Part shown: piece by piece, positions 47,732 through 55,845 of the stretch | Numbering within the stretch: position 1 is the first letter of the stretch | Layout: the number at the start of each line of letters is the position of its first letter | Assembly (NCBI GenBank): GCA_007375645.1 | Contig: VMER01000003.1 | Location: 121,957-185,956, forward strand | Origin: Parcubacteria group bacterium LiPW_15 | GTDB lineage: Bacteria > Patescibacteria > Paceibacteria > UBA6257 > 2-01-FULL-56-20 | Direction of reading: 5' to 3' | Length of the DNA stretch: 64,000 bases | Notes under the pieces: model-generated | What the model was told of the DNA's origin: nothing | What the model saw: only the letters and a program-made list of their open reading frames with translations | Database searches by the model: none | Program-made: the position numbers and the translations under genes

Positions 47732-47747
47732 TGTAAATCAGCAAACA
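47732..47747 (+). repeat. 16-bp direct repeat, copy 2
   Basis: Identical TGTAAATCAGCAAACA, 3 bases after the endonuclease stop codon. Confidence 0.85.
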
Positions 47748-47762
47748 TTGGTAAGTTCAGAT

Positions 47763-47778
47763 TGTAAATCAGCAAACA
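47763..47778 (+). repeat. 16-bp direct repeat, copy 3
   Basis: Identical TGTAAATCAGCAAACA, separated from copy 2 by 15 bases. Confidence 0.85.
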
Positions 47779-47841
47779 AATTTTTTGACGAAATTAAAAG
47801 AATGTAGGTTTTACGGGCCGATTGGGTTTGGCCATTCTGTC

Positions 47842-47867
47842 GGAGACAAACACTTTTGTTTGTCTCC
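47842..47867. other. perfect 11-bp hairpin
   Basis: GGAGACAAACA/TGTTTGTCTCC with a CTTT loop; no strong T tract on either side. Confidence 0.6.
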
Positions 47868-48060
47868 AGTGTTTATATGAACGATTTTCGTCGTTTTTTG
47901 ATATTCGGCAACCCACCTATATATATTGCCGGTTTGCCGAATTAAATTGCCGGATTATTAGAGATAAACATTCGACAAACATTTATCCCTCCCATCTCGG
48001 GCAAAATCTCTTCCCCGCAGGAGCCTTCGGAACCGTCTGTCCCGCACGCCCCGAGTGGCA

Positions 48061-48090
48061 TTGTTTTGCCGGGGGCCCTCGGAGCCCCGC
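48061..48090 (+). repeat. dispersed GC-rich stem-loop repeat, copy B
   Basis: Contains GGGGCCCTCGGAGCCCCGC (48072-48090), identical to the minus strand of 751-769, with the shared TTGTTTT in front. Confidence 0.6.
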
Positions 48091-48283
48091 CCATCCCTAC
48101 CCAACCCTAAGCGAGTATTTGTCCTTGGCGCGGCCATTTGTCCGAGCGGGCACGGTTTCCGCCTTGGCGGAAGAGCGAGGACAAATCGCCAGCGAGGATT
48201 CTCGCCGGGAATCCGAGCGGTAGCCGGGGACAAATGCGAGCGACTAGTTTTCCACAACTAATCCCCAGTATCCTTAAAATTTA

Positions 48284-48312
48284 TTTGCGCCGTAAAACAA
48301 AAGCCCTATAAT
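48284..48312 (+). promoter_or_regulatory. leaderless promoter of the DksA/TraR gene
   Basis: TATAAT (48307-48312) ends 6 bases before the ATG; a weak TTTGCG (48284-48289) is 17 bases upstream. Confidence 0.6.
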
Positions 48313-48318
48313 TGACCT

Positions 48319-48660
48319 ATGCTCACAAAAGAGGAAATCGAAAAATATCAGTCCGCCCTTGAACAGGAACGAAGATTGTTGGTTGCCGAAATAGAAAACG
48401 AGAAACCCGCGGACTTCGGCTCCGAGCCGGATGGCGAACTCGAAGAGGAAGCTGATGAGTCGGAAGATTTTGCGAACAAAGTCGCGATCAAGGATACATT
48501 GAAAAACAGGTTGAGCGAGATCGATATGGCTCTCGCCCGAACAAAGGATGGAACCTATGGCGTCTGCGAAAAATGCGGAAAGGATATCGAAAAGGAAATC
48601 TTAGATATCGTTCCCGAATCCAATCTCTGTGAAACCTGCAAAAAACTGGTAGCGGAGTAA
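48319..48660 (+). CDS. DksA/TraR-family zinc-finger regulator
   Basis: 113 residues. An N-terminal coiled coil (about 5-75, Glu-rich) is followed by a C4 zinc finger with Cys83, Cys86, Cys104 and Cys107 (CEKCG and CETC). DksA-type proteins enter the secondary channel of RNA polymerase and tune initiation; the coiled-coil tip Asp residues cannot be confirmed. Next to the comM-like gene with 20 bases between, probably one operon. Confidence 0.82.
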   Translation: MLTKEEIEKYQSALEQERRLLVAEIENEKPADFGSEPDGELEEEADESEDFANKVAIKDTLKNRLSEIDMALARTKDGTYGVCEKCGKDIEKEILDIVPESNLCETCKKLVAE

Positions 48661-48679
48661 ATTAAAAACCAAATAAGCG

Positions 48680-50197
48680 ATGCCGGCGAAAATCTTTTCT
48701 GCTGAGCTCGAAGGAATAGAGGCAAAAGAAATCGAAGTGGAGGTCGACCTTGGTGTCGGCCTTCATTCGTTTAATATTGTCGGCCTGGCGGATAAGGCGG
48801 TGAATGAAGCGAAGGAGCGCGTGAACTCCGCCTTAAAAAATTCCGCGATAAAACCTCCGACCCGGGAGAATCGGAGGATAACCGTAAATCTCGCGCCGGC
48901 GCACATTCAGAAAAACGGTTCGCAATACGACCTGGCAATCGCTCTGGGATATTTGGCCGCGACGGGACAGATAAAAGAATTCGACGCTAAAAATAAAATT
49001 ATAATAGGGGAGTTGGCGCTCGATGGCGCGCTGCGTCCGATCAACGGAAGTTTAAACATTGCCGAGCTTGCGCGGCGCAGCGGAAAAAACTTTTTGTTGC
49101 TCCCCAAGGAAAATGCCGCGGAGGCCGCGGCCGTTTCCGGAATAAAAGTTATCGGCCTCTCTTCGCTCAAAGAAGCGATTCAATATCTGGAAGGCGTTTT
49201 AGACATTGAGCCTGCGAAATTCAGTCCGGCCCCGCAGAGAATTTCCGGCTCGACAGACTTCTCGGAGATAAAGGGCCAACACCAGGCAAAGCGCGCTGCG
49301 CTTATCGCCGCGGCCGGCGGCCACAATTTGTTGATGGTCGGTCCGCCGGGATCCGGGAAAAGCATGTTGGCGAACGCGATCTCCGGGATATTGCCGCGCC
49401 TCACGACCGAAGAGGCGATAGCTATAACAAAGATTTACAGCGCCGCAGGAATGTCTCCGGGAACGCTCATCGGGCATCGGCCGTTTCGTTCCCCGCACCA
49501 AACCGCCTCGGCGGTTTCGATCGTCGGCGGCGGAACCAACCCCAAACCCGGCGAAGTGAGCCTCGCGCATAGGGGAGTGTTGTTCCTGGATGAGCTTCCG
49601 GAATTCCAAAGAAATATTCTGGAGGCCTTGCGCGCGCCCCTGGAATCCGGAGTGGTTCACGTAGCTCGCGCAAAAGGAACGCTCGCCTTCCCGGCGAAGT
49701 TTACACTGGTCGCCGCGATGAACCCGTGTCCTTGCGGATACTTTGGCGATCCGGAAAAAGAATGCCGCTGCGGCGCACACGAAGTTCTTCGCTATCAAAA
49801 TAAGATATCCGGGCCGCTTTTGGACAGAATAGACCTGCAAGTAAAAGTTCCCCGCACCAAAGTCAGAGAGCTTCGCGCGGAAACCGCTACGGAAGAGAAG
49901 CGAAGCGAAAAACTGCGCGCACAAGTGGAACTCGCAAGGAGTCTTCAAGCCAAAAGATTCGCGGGAACGACTCTCGTTTGTAATTCGGAAATGAGCGGCA
50001 AGCAAGCGGAACATTTTGCGAATCTAGAACCGGAAGCGGAAAAATTTCTGGCGGGTCTAGACAGAACAAAGATCTCTCCGCGCGGATACTACAGATTGCT
50101 TAAAACCGCCCGAACCATCGCGGATCTGGAACAAAAAGAAAAGACCTCGGCTGGAGATCTTTTGGAAGCATGGGGATATAGATTCAAAGATGCATGA
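48680..50197 (+). CDS. comM: ComM/YifB-type Mg-chelatase-like ATPase
   Basis: 505 residues. N-terminal Lon-S5-like domain (EVEVDLGVGLHSFNIVGLAD, IIIGELALDGALRPI) and AAA+ domain with Walker A GPPGSGKS (about 220-227), Walker B LFLDELPEF and the NPCPCGYFGDPEKECRCG metal-binding insert. ComM is a branch-migration helicase that helps integrate transformed DNA. It pairs with the DNA-uptake idea for the pilin and T4SS-like genes here, but direct linkage is only positional. Confidence 0.9.
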   Translation: MPAKIFSAELEGIEAKEIEVEVDLGVGLHSFNIVGLADKAVNEAKERVNSALKNSAIKPPTRENRRITVNLAPAHIQKNGSQYDLAIALGYLAATGQIKEFDAKNKIIIGELALDGALRPINGSLNIAELARRSGKNFLLLPKENAAEAAAVSGIKVIGLSSLKEAIQYLEGVLDIEPAKFSPAPQRISGSTDFSEIKGQHQAKRAALIAAAGGHNLLMVGPPGSGKSMLANAISGILPRLTTEEAIAITKIYSAAGMSPGTLIGHRPFRSPHQTASAVSIVGGGTNPKPGEVSLAHRGVLFLDELPEFQRNILEALRAPLESGVVHVARAKGTLAFPAKFTLVAAMNPCPCGYFGDPEKECRCGAHEVLRYQNKISGPLLDRIDLQVKVPRTKVRELRAETATEEKRSEKLRAQVELARSLQAKRFAGTTLVCNSEMSGKQAEHFANLEPEAEKFLAGLDRTKISPRGYYRLLKTARTIADLEQKEKTSAGDLLEAWGYRFKDA

Positions 50198-50233
50198 GCC
50201 GATGCCCACAGCACATCCCCTTCTGGCGGCAAC

Positions 50234-50590
50234 TTATATTTTGGCAAGCAACCCGCCTCCGGCGTCGTTCGGCAACACAGCAAATCCTGCAACCGGAACC
50301 ACACCGGGAATCCCTTTGGCCACAAAGTACGCTTTTGACTCCTCCTCGGGGCTGGCCGGCTTATTGCCTGGGTAAACAAGCCCGATCGGGGCATTGTCCG
50401 AAAGGAACGCGTCGGCCCCCGGAAAGGCCCTGTGCACAGCCTGTGGAATACTCAAAAAACCCACTGTTTCCGTGGATTTGGGGCTCTGTGCCGGGAGGCG
50501 TATAATACCTATTCCCAACAACAAAAAGAGGGCCACGGCCAATGACTTTTTCTCTTTTTCCAGTTGTCTTAGAATTGGACCTAGACGCAT
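50234..50590 (-). CDS. exported or anchored hypothetical protein
   Basis: 118 residues. A basic start (MRLGPILRQLEKEKKS) leads into one hydrophobic helix (about 17-33), then an exported part with FLSIPQAVHRAFPGADAFLS and GLVYPGNKPASPEEESKAYF. It is convergent with comM and its start region overlaps the helicase promoter on the other strand. No family recognised; coding potential moderate. Confidence 0.45.
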   Translation of the reverse strand: MRLGPILRQLEKEKKSLAVALFLLLGIGIIRLPAQSPKSTETVGFLSIPQAVHRAFPGADAFLSDNAPIGLVYPGNKPASPEEESKAYFVAKGIPGVVPVAGFAVLPNDAGGGLLAKI

Positions 50591-50599
50591 ACGAGGATT

Positions 50600-50605
50600 T
50601 ACCCT
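50600..50605 (+). promoter_or_regulatory. -10 box of the helicase gene
   Basis: TACCCT, 8 bases before the ATG at 50614; TTGGAC (50575-50580) with a 19-base spacer may be the -35. The same -10 hexamer precedes the structured RNA at 37380. Confidence 0.4.
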
Positions 50606-50613
50606 AACACACC

Positions 50614-52410
50614 ATGCACCCAGAACTCAATCCGGCCCAAAAGAAAGCCGTAGAGGCGCCGATGCGCCCCTTATTAATAGTGGCCGGAGCCGGAACCGGT
50701 AAAACCAGGACTCTCACGAGCCGCCTCATCCACCTTATTAATAGTGGAGTGGAGCCCGACAAGATCCTGGCGCTCACCTTCACAAACAAAGCGGCCAGAG
50801 AAATGATGGACCGCTTAGAGGGCGAACTTAAGGGCCTAAGGACCCGCCCGCTTGTCGGAACCTTCCATTCGCTCGGCGCGCGGATCCTCCGCGCCGAAGC
50901 GGAGGCGGCGGGACGCACAAAAGACTTTGTGATCTTTGACGACCATGATTCCTTTGACCTTATAAAAAAGCTCATTAAGGAAATGGGGTTTTCTCCAAAA
51001 GAGCAAAAGCCTTCGGAATTCTACCGCTACATCTCCGCGATAAAGAACGGCATGTCCGCGATGAGCGAGACGGAGGCACCGGCCGGAGTCGGGCGCGCGA
51101 CCGCTGAAGAATTTTATAAAAGATATGAGGCCGGACTCTTGCGGCACAATGCTTTTGATTTTGACGATCTTTTGGAAAAGCTGGTGCTGGTTTTGAAAAA
51201 TAATCCGGAAATTCTAAAAAGATATCAGGGGCGCTACCAATATGTTTTGGTTGACGAGTACCAGGACCTCAACAATGTTCAATATGAATTTCTAAAACTT
51301 CTCTCGAGGGACGGAGGAAATTTGAGCGTGGTGGGGGACGCCGCCCAAACCATTTACACCTGGCGCGGGTCCAATATAAATATCTTTTTGAATTTCGAAA
51401 AAGATTGGCCGGGAGCGCAGATAACTTTGCTCGAAGAAAATTACCGTTCCACTTCAAACATAATCGATGCCGCTTCCGGGATCCTTTTGGGAGAACGAAC
51501 TCTTTCTCCGAATTTGAAATACAAACTTTGGACCAAGAACGGCGAAGGGAAAGCGGTCACCCTTCTGGAATCCGGAAGCGAAGAAGAGGAAGCGGAGTGG
51601 ATCGTGGATAAAATTGTGGAGAAAAAGATATCGGCGCCCGCCGAAACTATGGCCGTGCTTTACCGCACCAATGCTCAATCTCGCGCGCTTGAACAGGCGC
51701 TCCTCAGAAGGGGAGTTCCGTATCGAGTTTTCGGAGGCATGCGCTTCTACGAACGCAGGGAAATAAAGGATGTTCTGGCGGGACTGCGCTACGCCCTGAA
51801 CCGCGCCGACGAAATAAGCAAAGAGCGTCTGGAAAAGAGCATCTTAAAAACGCGCTTCCGGAGATTCGAGGCGGAGCTTGGCGGAACGGAAAGCAAGGAC
51901 CCGTTGGAGCTTATCCAACTCTTTCTTAATTCCACCGACTATCTCCAATATATAGAGCGAAGTTTGACCGATCCCGAAGAGCGCAAGGAAAACATCGCGG
52001 AACTCATCCACTTCGCCTCGGAATTCAAAGAGTTGCCTCCGTTTTTGGAACAGATATCTTTGCTCCAGAGCGCGGACAATCTATCCAAACGAAATAATTC
52101 CGACGGGCTGATATTGTCCACCGTGCACCTCGCCAAGGGCCTGGAGTTCGACACGGTATTCATCTCCGGAGTGAAAGAGGGACTTATGCCTCACGCTCGC
52201 TCTTTTTATGATCCGGAATCGATGGAGGAGGAAAGGCGTTTATTATATGTGGCAATGACCAGGGCCCGCAAAGAACTCTATTTATGTTTCTACGAAATCC
52301 CATCCCGCTTCTTGAGCGCCATTCCGGACGCAAATATGTCTTATGAAAATCTGACCCGCGAAAAGTTTTCCGACTTCGATTCGGAAGAAAGATATATAAG
52401 CTACGATTAA
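50614..52410 (+). CDS. uvrD: UvrD/PcrA-type DNA helicase
   Basis: 598 residues, shorter than the 720-residue standard enzyme. Superfamily 1A motifs: Walker A GAGTGKT (Lys30), DEYQD (motif II), GDAAQTIYTWRG (motif III), and VAMTRARKELYL (motif VI). The 1B and 2B insertions appear reduced, and the C-terminal RNA-polymerase-binding tail is absent. It unwinds DNA in repair and replication restart. Two bases before rsmA. Confidence 0.9.
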   Translation: MHPELNPAQKKAVEAPMRPLLIVAGAGTGKTRTLTSRLIHLINSGVEPDKILALTFTNKAAREMMDRLEGELKGLRTRPLVGTFHSLGARILRAEAEAAGRTKDFVIFDDHDSFDLIKKLIKEMGFSPKEQKPSEFYRYISAIKNGMSAMSETEAPAGVGRATAEEFYKRYEAGLLRHNAFDFDDLLEKLVLVLKNNPEILKRYQGRYQYVLVDEYQDLNNVQYEFLKLLSRDGGNLSVVGDAAQTIYTWRGSNINIFLNFEKDWPGAQITLLEENYRSTSNIIDAASGILLGERTLSPNLKYKLWTKNGEGKAVTLLESGSEEEEAEWIVDKIVEKKISAPAETMAVLYRTNAQSRALEQALLRRGVPYRVFGGMRFYERREIKDVLAGLRYALNRADEISKERLEKSILKTRFRRFEAELGGTESKDPLELIQLFLNSTDYLQYIERSLTDPEERKENIAELIHFASEFKELPPFLEQISLLQSADNLSKRNNSDGLILSTVHLAKGLEFDTVFISGVKEGLMPHARSFYDPESMEEERRLLYVAMTRARKELYLCFYEIPSRFLSAIPDANMSYENLTREKFSDFDSEERYISYD

Positions 52411-52411
52411 C

Positions 52412-53200
52412 ATGGGACAAAAACTCGGACAACATTTTTTGCGGGATGAGGGCGCGATCGAAAAAATAATATCCGCGCTGGGCGACAACATAAAAACGGT
52501 CATTGAAGTCGGTCCGGGCAGGGGAGCTCTTACCAAATCGCTCGCTGAATCGCTGTCTTCATCCGGGGGGCGTCTGATCGCAATAGAAAAAGATCCCTTG
52601 CTCGCCGCAGAGGCCAAGAGTTGGGATCTTAAAAATCTGGAAATTATAGAGGAGGATATTCTTGTCGCGCTTCCCGAGGTGGTTTCCAAACTTAAGGACG
52701 AGGACTACGCCCTCGTCGGAAACATTCCTTACTACCTGACCGGGTTTCTGCTTCGTAAAATTTCCGAACTGGAGCAAAAACCCATACGAACCATTTTTAT
52801 GATTCAAAAGGAAGTTGCGGAGCGAGTTGTTTCGAAACCGCCCGAGATGAACCGCCTTTCTGCCTCAATACAGTTCTGGGCTGACCCGAAGATATTAAAG
52901 ACTGTTTCCAAGAATAGCTTTAATCCTCCGCCCAAGGTAGATTCGGCGATAATTCTTCTCGAAACCAAGAAAAGCCCGCCGAAAATCTCGGCCGAAAGCT
53001 ATTATTCCGCGGTGCGCGCCATTTTTGCCCAACCGAGAAAAACAATTCTGAATAACCTGGCCGCAAAATTTGAAGATCCGAGGAAAATCGCCTCCGAAAA
53101 AGCGGCGCAGGCGCTTGAAGTCGCCGGCCTTTCGCCCGGTCTTAGACCCCAAGATCTGTCCGTGGAGGACATCCTGCTTATCGCTAAGGCTATATATTAG
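52412..53200 (+). CDS. rsmA: 16S rRNA dimethyladenosine transferase
   Basis: 262 residues. SAM motif I EVGPGRGALT, catalytic NIPYYLT, and the RsmA family pattern KLGQHFLRDE at the N terminus and FNPPPKVDSAIILL. It dimethylates the two adjacent adenines near the 3' end of 16S rRNA, a late step of 30S maturation. Co-directional with the helicase. Confidence 0.93.
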   Translation: MGQKLGQHFLRDEGAIEKIISALGDNIKTVIEVGPGRGALTKSLAESLSSSGGRLIAIEKDPLLAAEAKSWDLKNLEIIEEDILVALPEVVSKLKDEDYALVGNIPYYLTGFLLRKISELEQKPIRTIFMIQKEVAERVVSKPPEMNRLSASIQFWADPKILKTVSKNSFNPPPKVDSAIILLETKKSPPKISAESYYSAVRAIFAQPRKTILNNLAAKFEDPRKIASEKAAQALEVAGLSPGLRPQDLSVEDILLIAKAIY

Positions 53201-53262
53201 TTATCCCCACGCGTTTTGCGCCAGAGAGAGATATAATAGAGGAGTGGAGTGGTCTCTGGTAA

Positions 53263-55845
53263 ATGAACTCCCCTAATATACAAAAGTTTATAGTCGCGTT
53301 TCTTATACTGGCTGCCGTTACAAGCTCCTCGGTTTTCTTTTTGTTGGACAACCGGGCCTTGGACGGGACATTGGGCGCCGAAGACAACAACGCCGTAACC
53401 GCGACCCTTGATGGGCAGAAGGTCTTTGTGGAAAAAATTCCGACCGTCCCGGGATATGTTTCTCCCCTCGCATCGCTCAGCGATATAAAATACGGGTCCG
53501 GGGCGAATTTTACCGATTACGTAACAGATAAGCTGGCCGCCGGAGTTCTCGAAGCCAATCCCAAGGGTCCGGTCATGAAGAACGGGGTTCCAAATGTCGA
53601 TCTTCCAAAAGACCTAGCTAGCCTTACCGATGTCACCGGCCTTCTCCCGGGATCTTTCGCGCCGACCATAGACAACAGAAAAGTATCTCTTCTCAAGGAT
53701 TACACCACGGAAGATCTCCTAAATTACCTCGAGAACAGCAAGTCGGCCCTCTCGGATGATCTGGCCCTGGGTCTAAGCGGCCTTACCAAAGCATCTCTAA
53801 GCGCAGATTCCATGCCCTCCATCACCGCGATCTATGACCAAACGGAGGGAAAGATATACGGAGCCAAGGTTCCGGTGCCGCTCAAAAATTTCAATTCCGC
53901 GCTCTTGGGATTCGTTAATTCCCAAAGAGTATTTTTTGACCAAGACGATCCGGTAAAAGCTTTGATAGCCATACAAAATCCGGAGCTCGCCATCGGCAAA
54001 TATCAAAAGGCGCTTGTAAACGAAGTTAAGAATCTCGAAAAAAATCTCCCCCAGATACTTGCGGCCGCAAAGGACAATCAGCCGGATAAAGCTTACGCCG
54101 TCTTACATGCCGTTTTGGGAGTAGAAAAAGCTTACGCGCTGTTGCCGGATATCATCGGAGGTATTTCCAATATTTTAAATTATATTTCCAAAGTGATTTC
54201 CGATGTTTGGGGGTACGCAATGAAAGTTCTGGCCTCCAACGAATGGCTGCGCAAACTCCTGACCGAGGTTGTAAAAAACCAGCTGGTAAAGAAAATGATA
54301 AGCCAGATAATAAACTGGGTGAACGGCGGAGGTGAACCGCAGTTTGTGAATAATTGGCAAGGATTCTTGGGCGATGCCGTGAATACCGCGGCAGGCGGAG
54401 TCATTACCAAATATGCGCCACAACTGTGCAGTAATTTCGGACCGCTCGTAAAAGTGTCGCTCCTCCCGGCGCCCAACGTGGATTACGGTGCCACAAATAA
54501 TCCCTATTCCTGCACACTCGACCGGGTGGTTGCGAATATTGATCAATTTAAAAACGACTTTCAAAGCGGCGGCTGGCTCGCGTACGGAGAACTCTTAAAA
54601 CCCCAAAATAATATTTTCGGCAGCATGGTTTTATTAAGCGACGCAATGGTTACGGCCGGAGACAAGGCGAAAGAGGCGGCGCAAGCGGATGCCGGCTCGG
54701 GAAGCGGATACAAGTCGCAAACGGAGTGCGTAGATCAGGTTACTTATAATCAGCCGGAGCAGATCGGCAGCATTTCTTCGGAAGCCGATGCTCGTGCCAC
54801 TTTTGGTTCGGATTATATTGACTCGGACTGCCCAGGGGGCGGCCAACCCTGTACGCGGGTCATTGCTTGCAATTCCTCCAATCCCGACGCCAAAGCAAAC
54901 ACCACCCCGGGAGACGTAGTCGCGAAAGCGGGCGCCGAGGTCTCTTCTTCCCCCGTAGACAGAATTGTGAATGCGAACGACCTTACTGGCTTGGTCGTGG
55001 CGATCGCGAACAGCGCGCTTAGCAAGCTTATGACTTCCGCCAAGAAGGGGATGACGAGCCTTACAACCGCGGAACTTAACAAACAAAGCGATCCGAACGC
55101 CAACTGCGCCGGACTTACCGGAGAGGATCTGGCTGCTTGCCAAAAACTTAATCAGGACATAGCCACCACTGGCGCTTCGGCCGGGAACGGCAAAGATGGC
55201 GTGGTTAACCAGCTCAAAAAACTTTTCCAGATCAAACAAAAGATTTTGGACGAAGGATCTAGAGCCGTGGCTAAGGCCCAAGAAGCGTTGGGGTATCTCA
55301 ATATCGCCTCAAGCACTTGCAGCGGCCCACTCGCCCTGAGCGTAGATCCGGATGCCCAAAACACGCTTTCATTTATAGAGCAAAGCATAGACGATCTGGG
55401 TCGCCGCGTGGATGACATAAACGACATAATTAAGGACATCGCCGGAGATCCCGCAGCCACTTCGGGCACCGACGCTTTTGACGGCAAACTCAAGCGCTTG
55501 AACGCGGTTATTGAACTTGCCCAAGCGGACAAAGTTGACGACCTCGCGGCCCTTTTCAACATTCCGCTCATGGAAGACGCCGGTGACACACAAAAGAAAG
55601 ATGATTTCTATAACAAGTTCGCGAACGACATAGATAATGCCGGGTCCACTTTCGGCAAGATTTTTGGCTCGCTCGACACCGCGGGGAATGACCTGGGTGA
55701 CATCAAGACATTTGCAACAACCATCTCCGTGGACGGCGGTTGCGGAATTCTTGAAAAAGCAAAACTCCTTTACCAGCCGGTTGGCGACGCGGCGGCATGT
55801 TCTCTCAAGGCGGCCGAAAAAACCTGCCGAAGCGGAAACTATTAA
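53263..55845 (+). CDS. large exported protein at the head of the T4SS-like operon
   Basis: 860 residues. One N-terminal membrane helix (about 8-28), then a long exported region with conserved-looking blocks: IINWVNGGGEPQFVNNWQGFLGDA (about 347-370), which recurs as NPxFVxNxxxFL in similar CPR proteins known to me, Cys-rich parts (CVDQV, DCPGGGQPCTRVIAC) and a helical C-terminal part (residues 640-840). No known catalytic domain. Position before the VirB6-like gene suggests a channel- or pilus-tip-associated (VirB5/TrbJ-like) role, by analogy only. A TATAAT box (53232-53237) lies about 26 bases before the ATG. Confidence 0.6.
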   Translation: MNSPNIQKFIVAFLILAAVTSSSVFFLLDNRALDGTLGAEDNNAVTATLDGQKVFVEKIPTVPGYVSPLASLSDIKYGSGANFTDYVTDKLAAGVLEANPKGPVMKNGVPNVDLPKDLASLTDVTGLLPGSFAPTIDNRKVSLLKDYTTEDLLNYLENSKSALSDDLALGLSGLTKASLSADSMPSITAIYDQTEGKIYGAKVPVPLKNFNSALLGFVNSQRVFFDQDDPVKALIAIQNPELAIGKYQKALVNEVKNLEKNLPQILAAAKDNQPDKAYAVLHAVLGVEKAYALLPDIIGGISNILNYISKVISDVWGYAMKVLASNEWLRKLLTEVVKNQLVKKMISQIINWVNGGGEPQFVNNWQGFLGDAVNTAAGGVITKYAPQLCSNFGPLVKVSLLPAPNVDYGATNNPYSCTLDRVVANIDQFKNDFQSGGWLAYGELLKPQNNIFGSMVLLSDAMVTAGDKAKEAAQADAGSGSGYKSQTECVDQVTYNQPEQIGSISSEADARATFGSDYIDSDCPGGGQPCTRVIACNSSNPDAKANTTPGDVVAKAGAEVSSSPVDRIVNANDLTGLVVAIANSALSKLMTSAKKGMTSLTTAELNKQSDPNANCAGLTGEDLAACQKLNQDIATTGASAGNGKDGVVNQLKKLFQIKQKILDEGSRAVAKAQEALGYLNIASSTCSGPLALSVDPDAQNTLSFIEQSIDDLGRRVDDINDIIKDIAGDPAATSGTDAFDGKLKRLNAVIELAQADKVDDLAALFNIPLMEDAGDTQKKDDFYNKFANDIDNAGSTFGKIFGSLDTAGNDLGDIKTFATTISVDGGCGILEKAKLLYQPVGDAAACSLKAAEKTCRSGNY

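Larger units (their letters stand above)
47729..48318. other. long intergenic region with repeats
   Basis: Contains two more copies of the 16-bp repeat, an 11-bp perfect hairpin (47842-47867), repeated ATTGCCGG words with TTCGGCAA/TTGCCGAA pairing (47907-47945), and a GC-rich part (47990-48240) carrying a copy of the stem-loop repeat also at 751. No reading frame there looks like a protein. Confidence 0.5.

Noticed and set aside
47728..48260. Possible CRISPR-like repeats in the 47.7-48.3 kb region.
   Set aside because: The TGTAAATCAGCAAACA copies are only three and are not regularly spaced; no spacers or cas genes are present.
53263..53300. Conjugative relaxase or mobilisation genes accompanying the T4SS-like operon.
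   Set aside because: No relaxase motif or oriT-like sequence was found in the window, so conjugation cannot be claimed.
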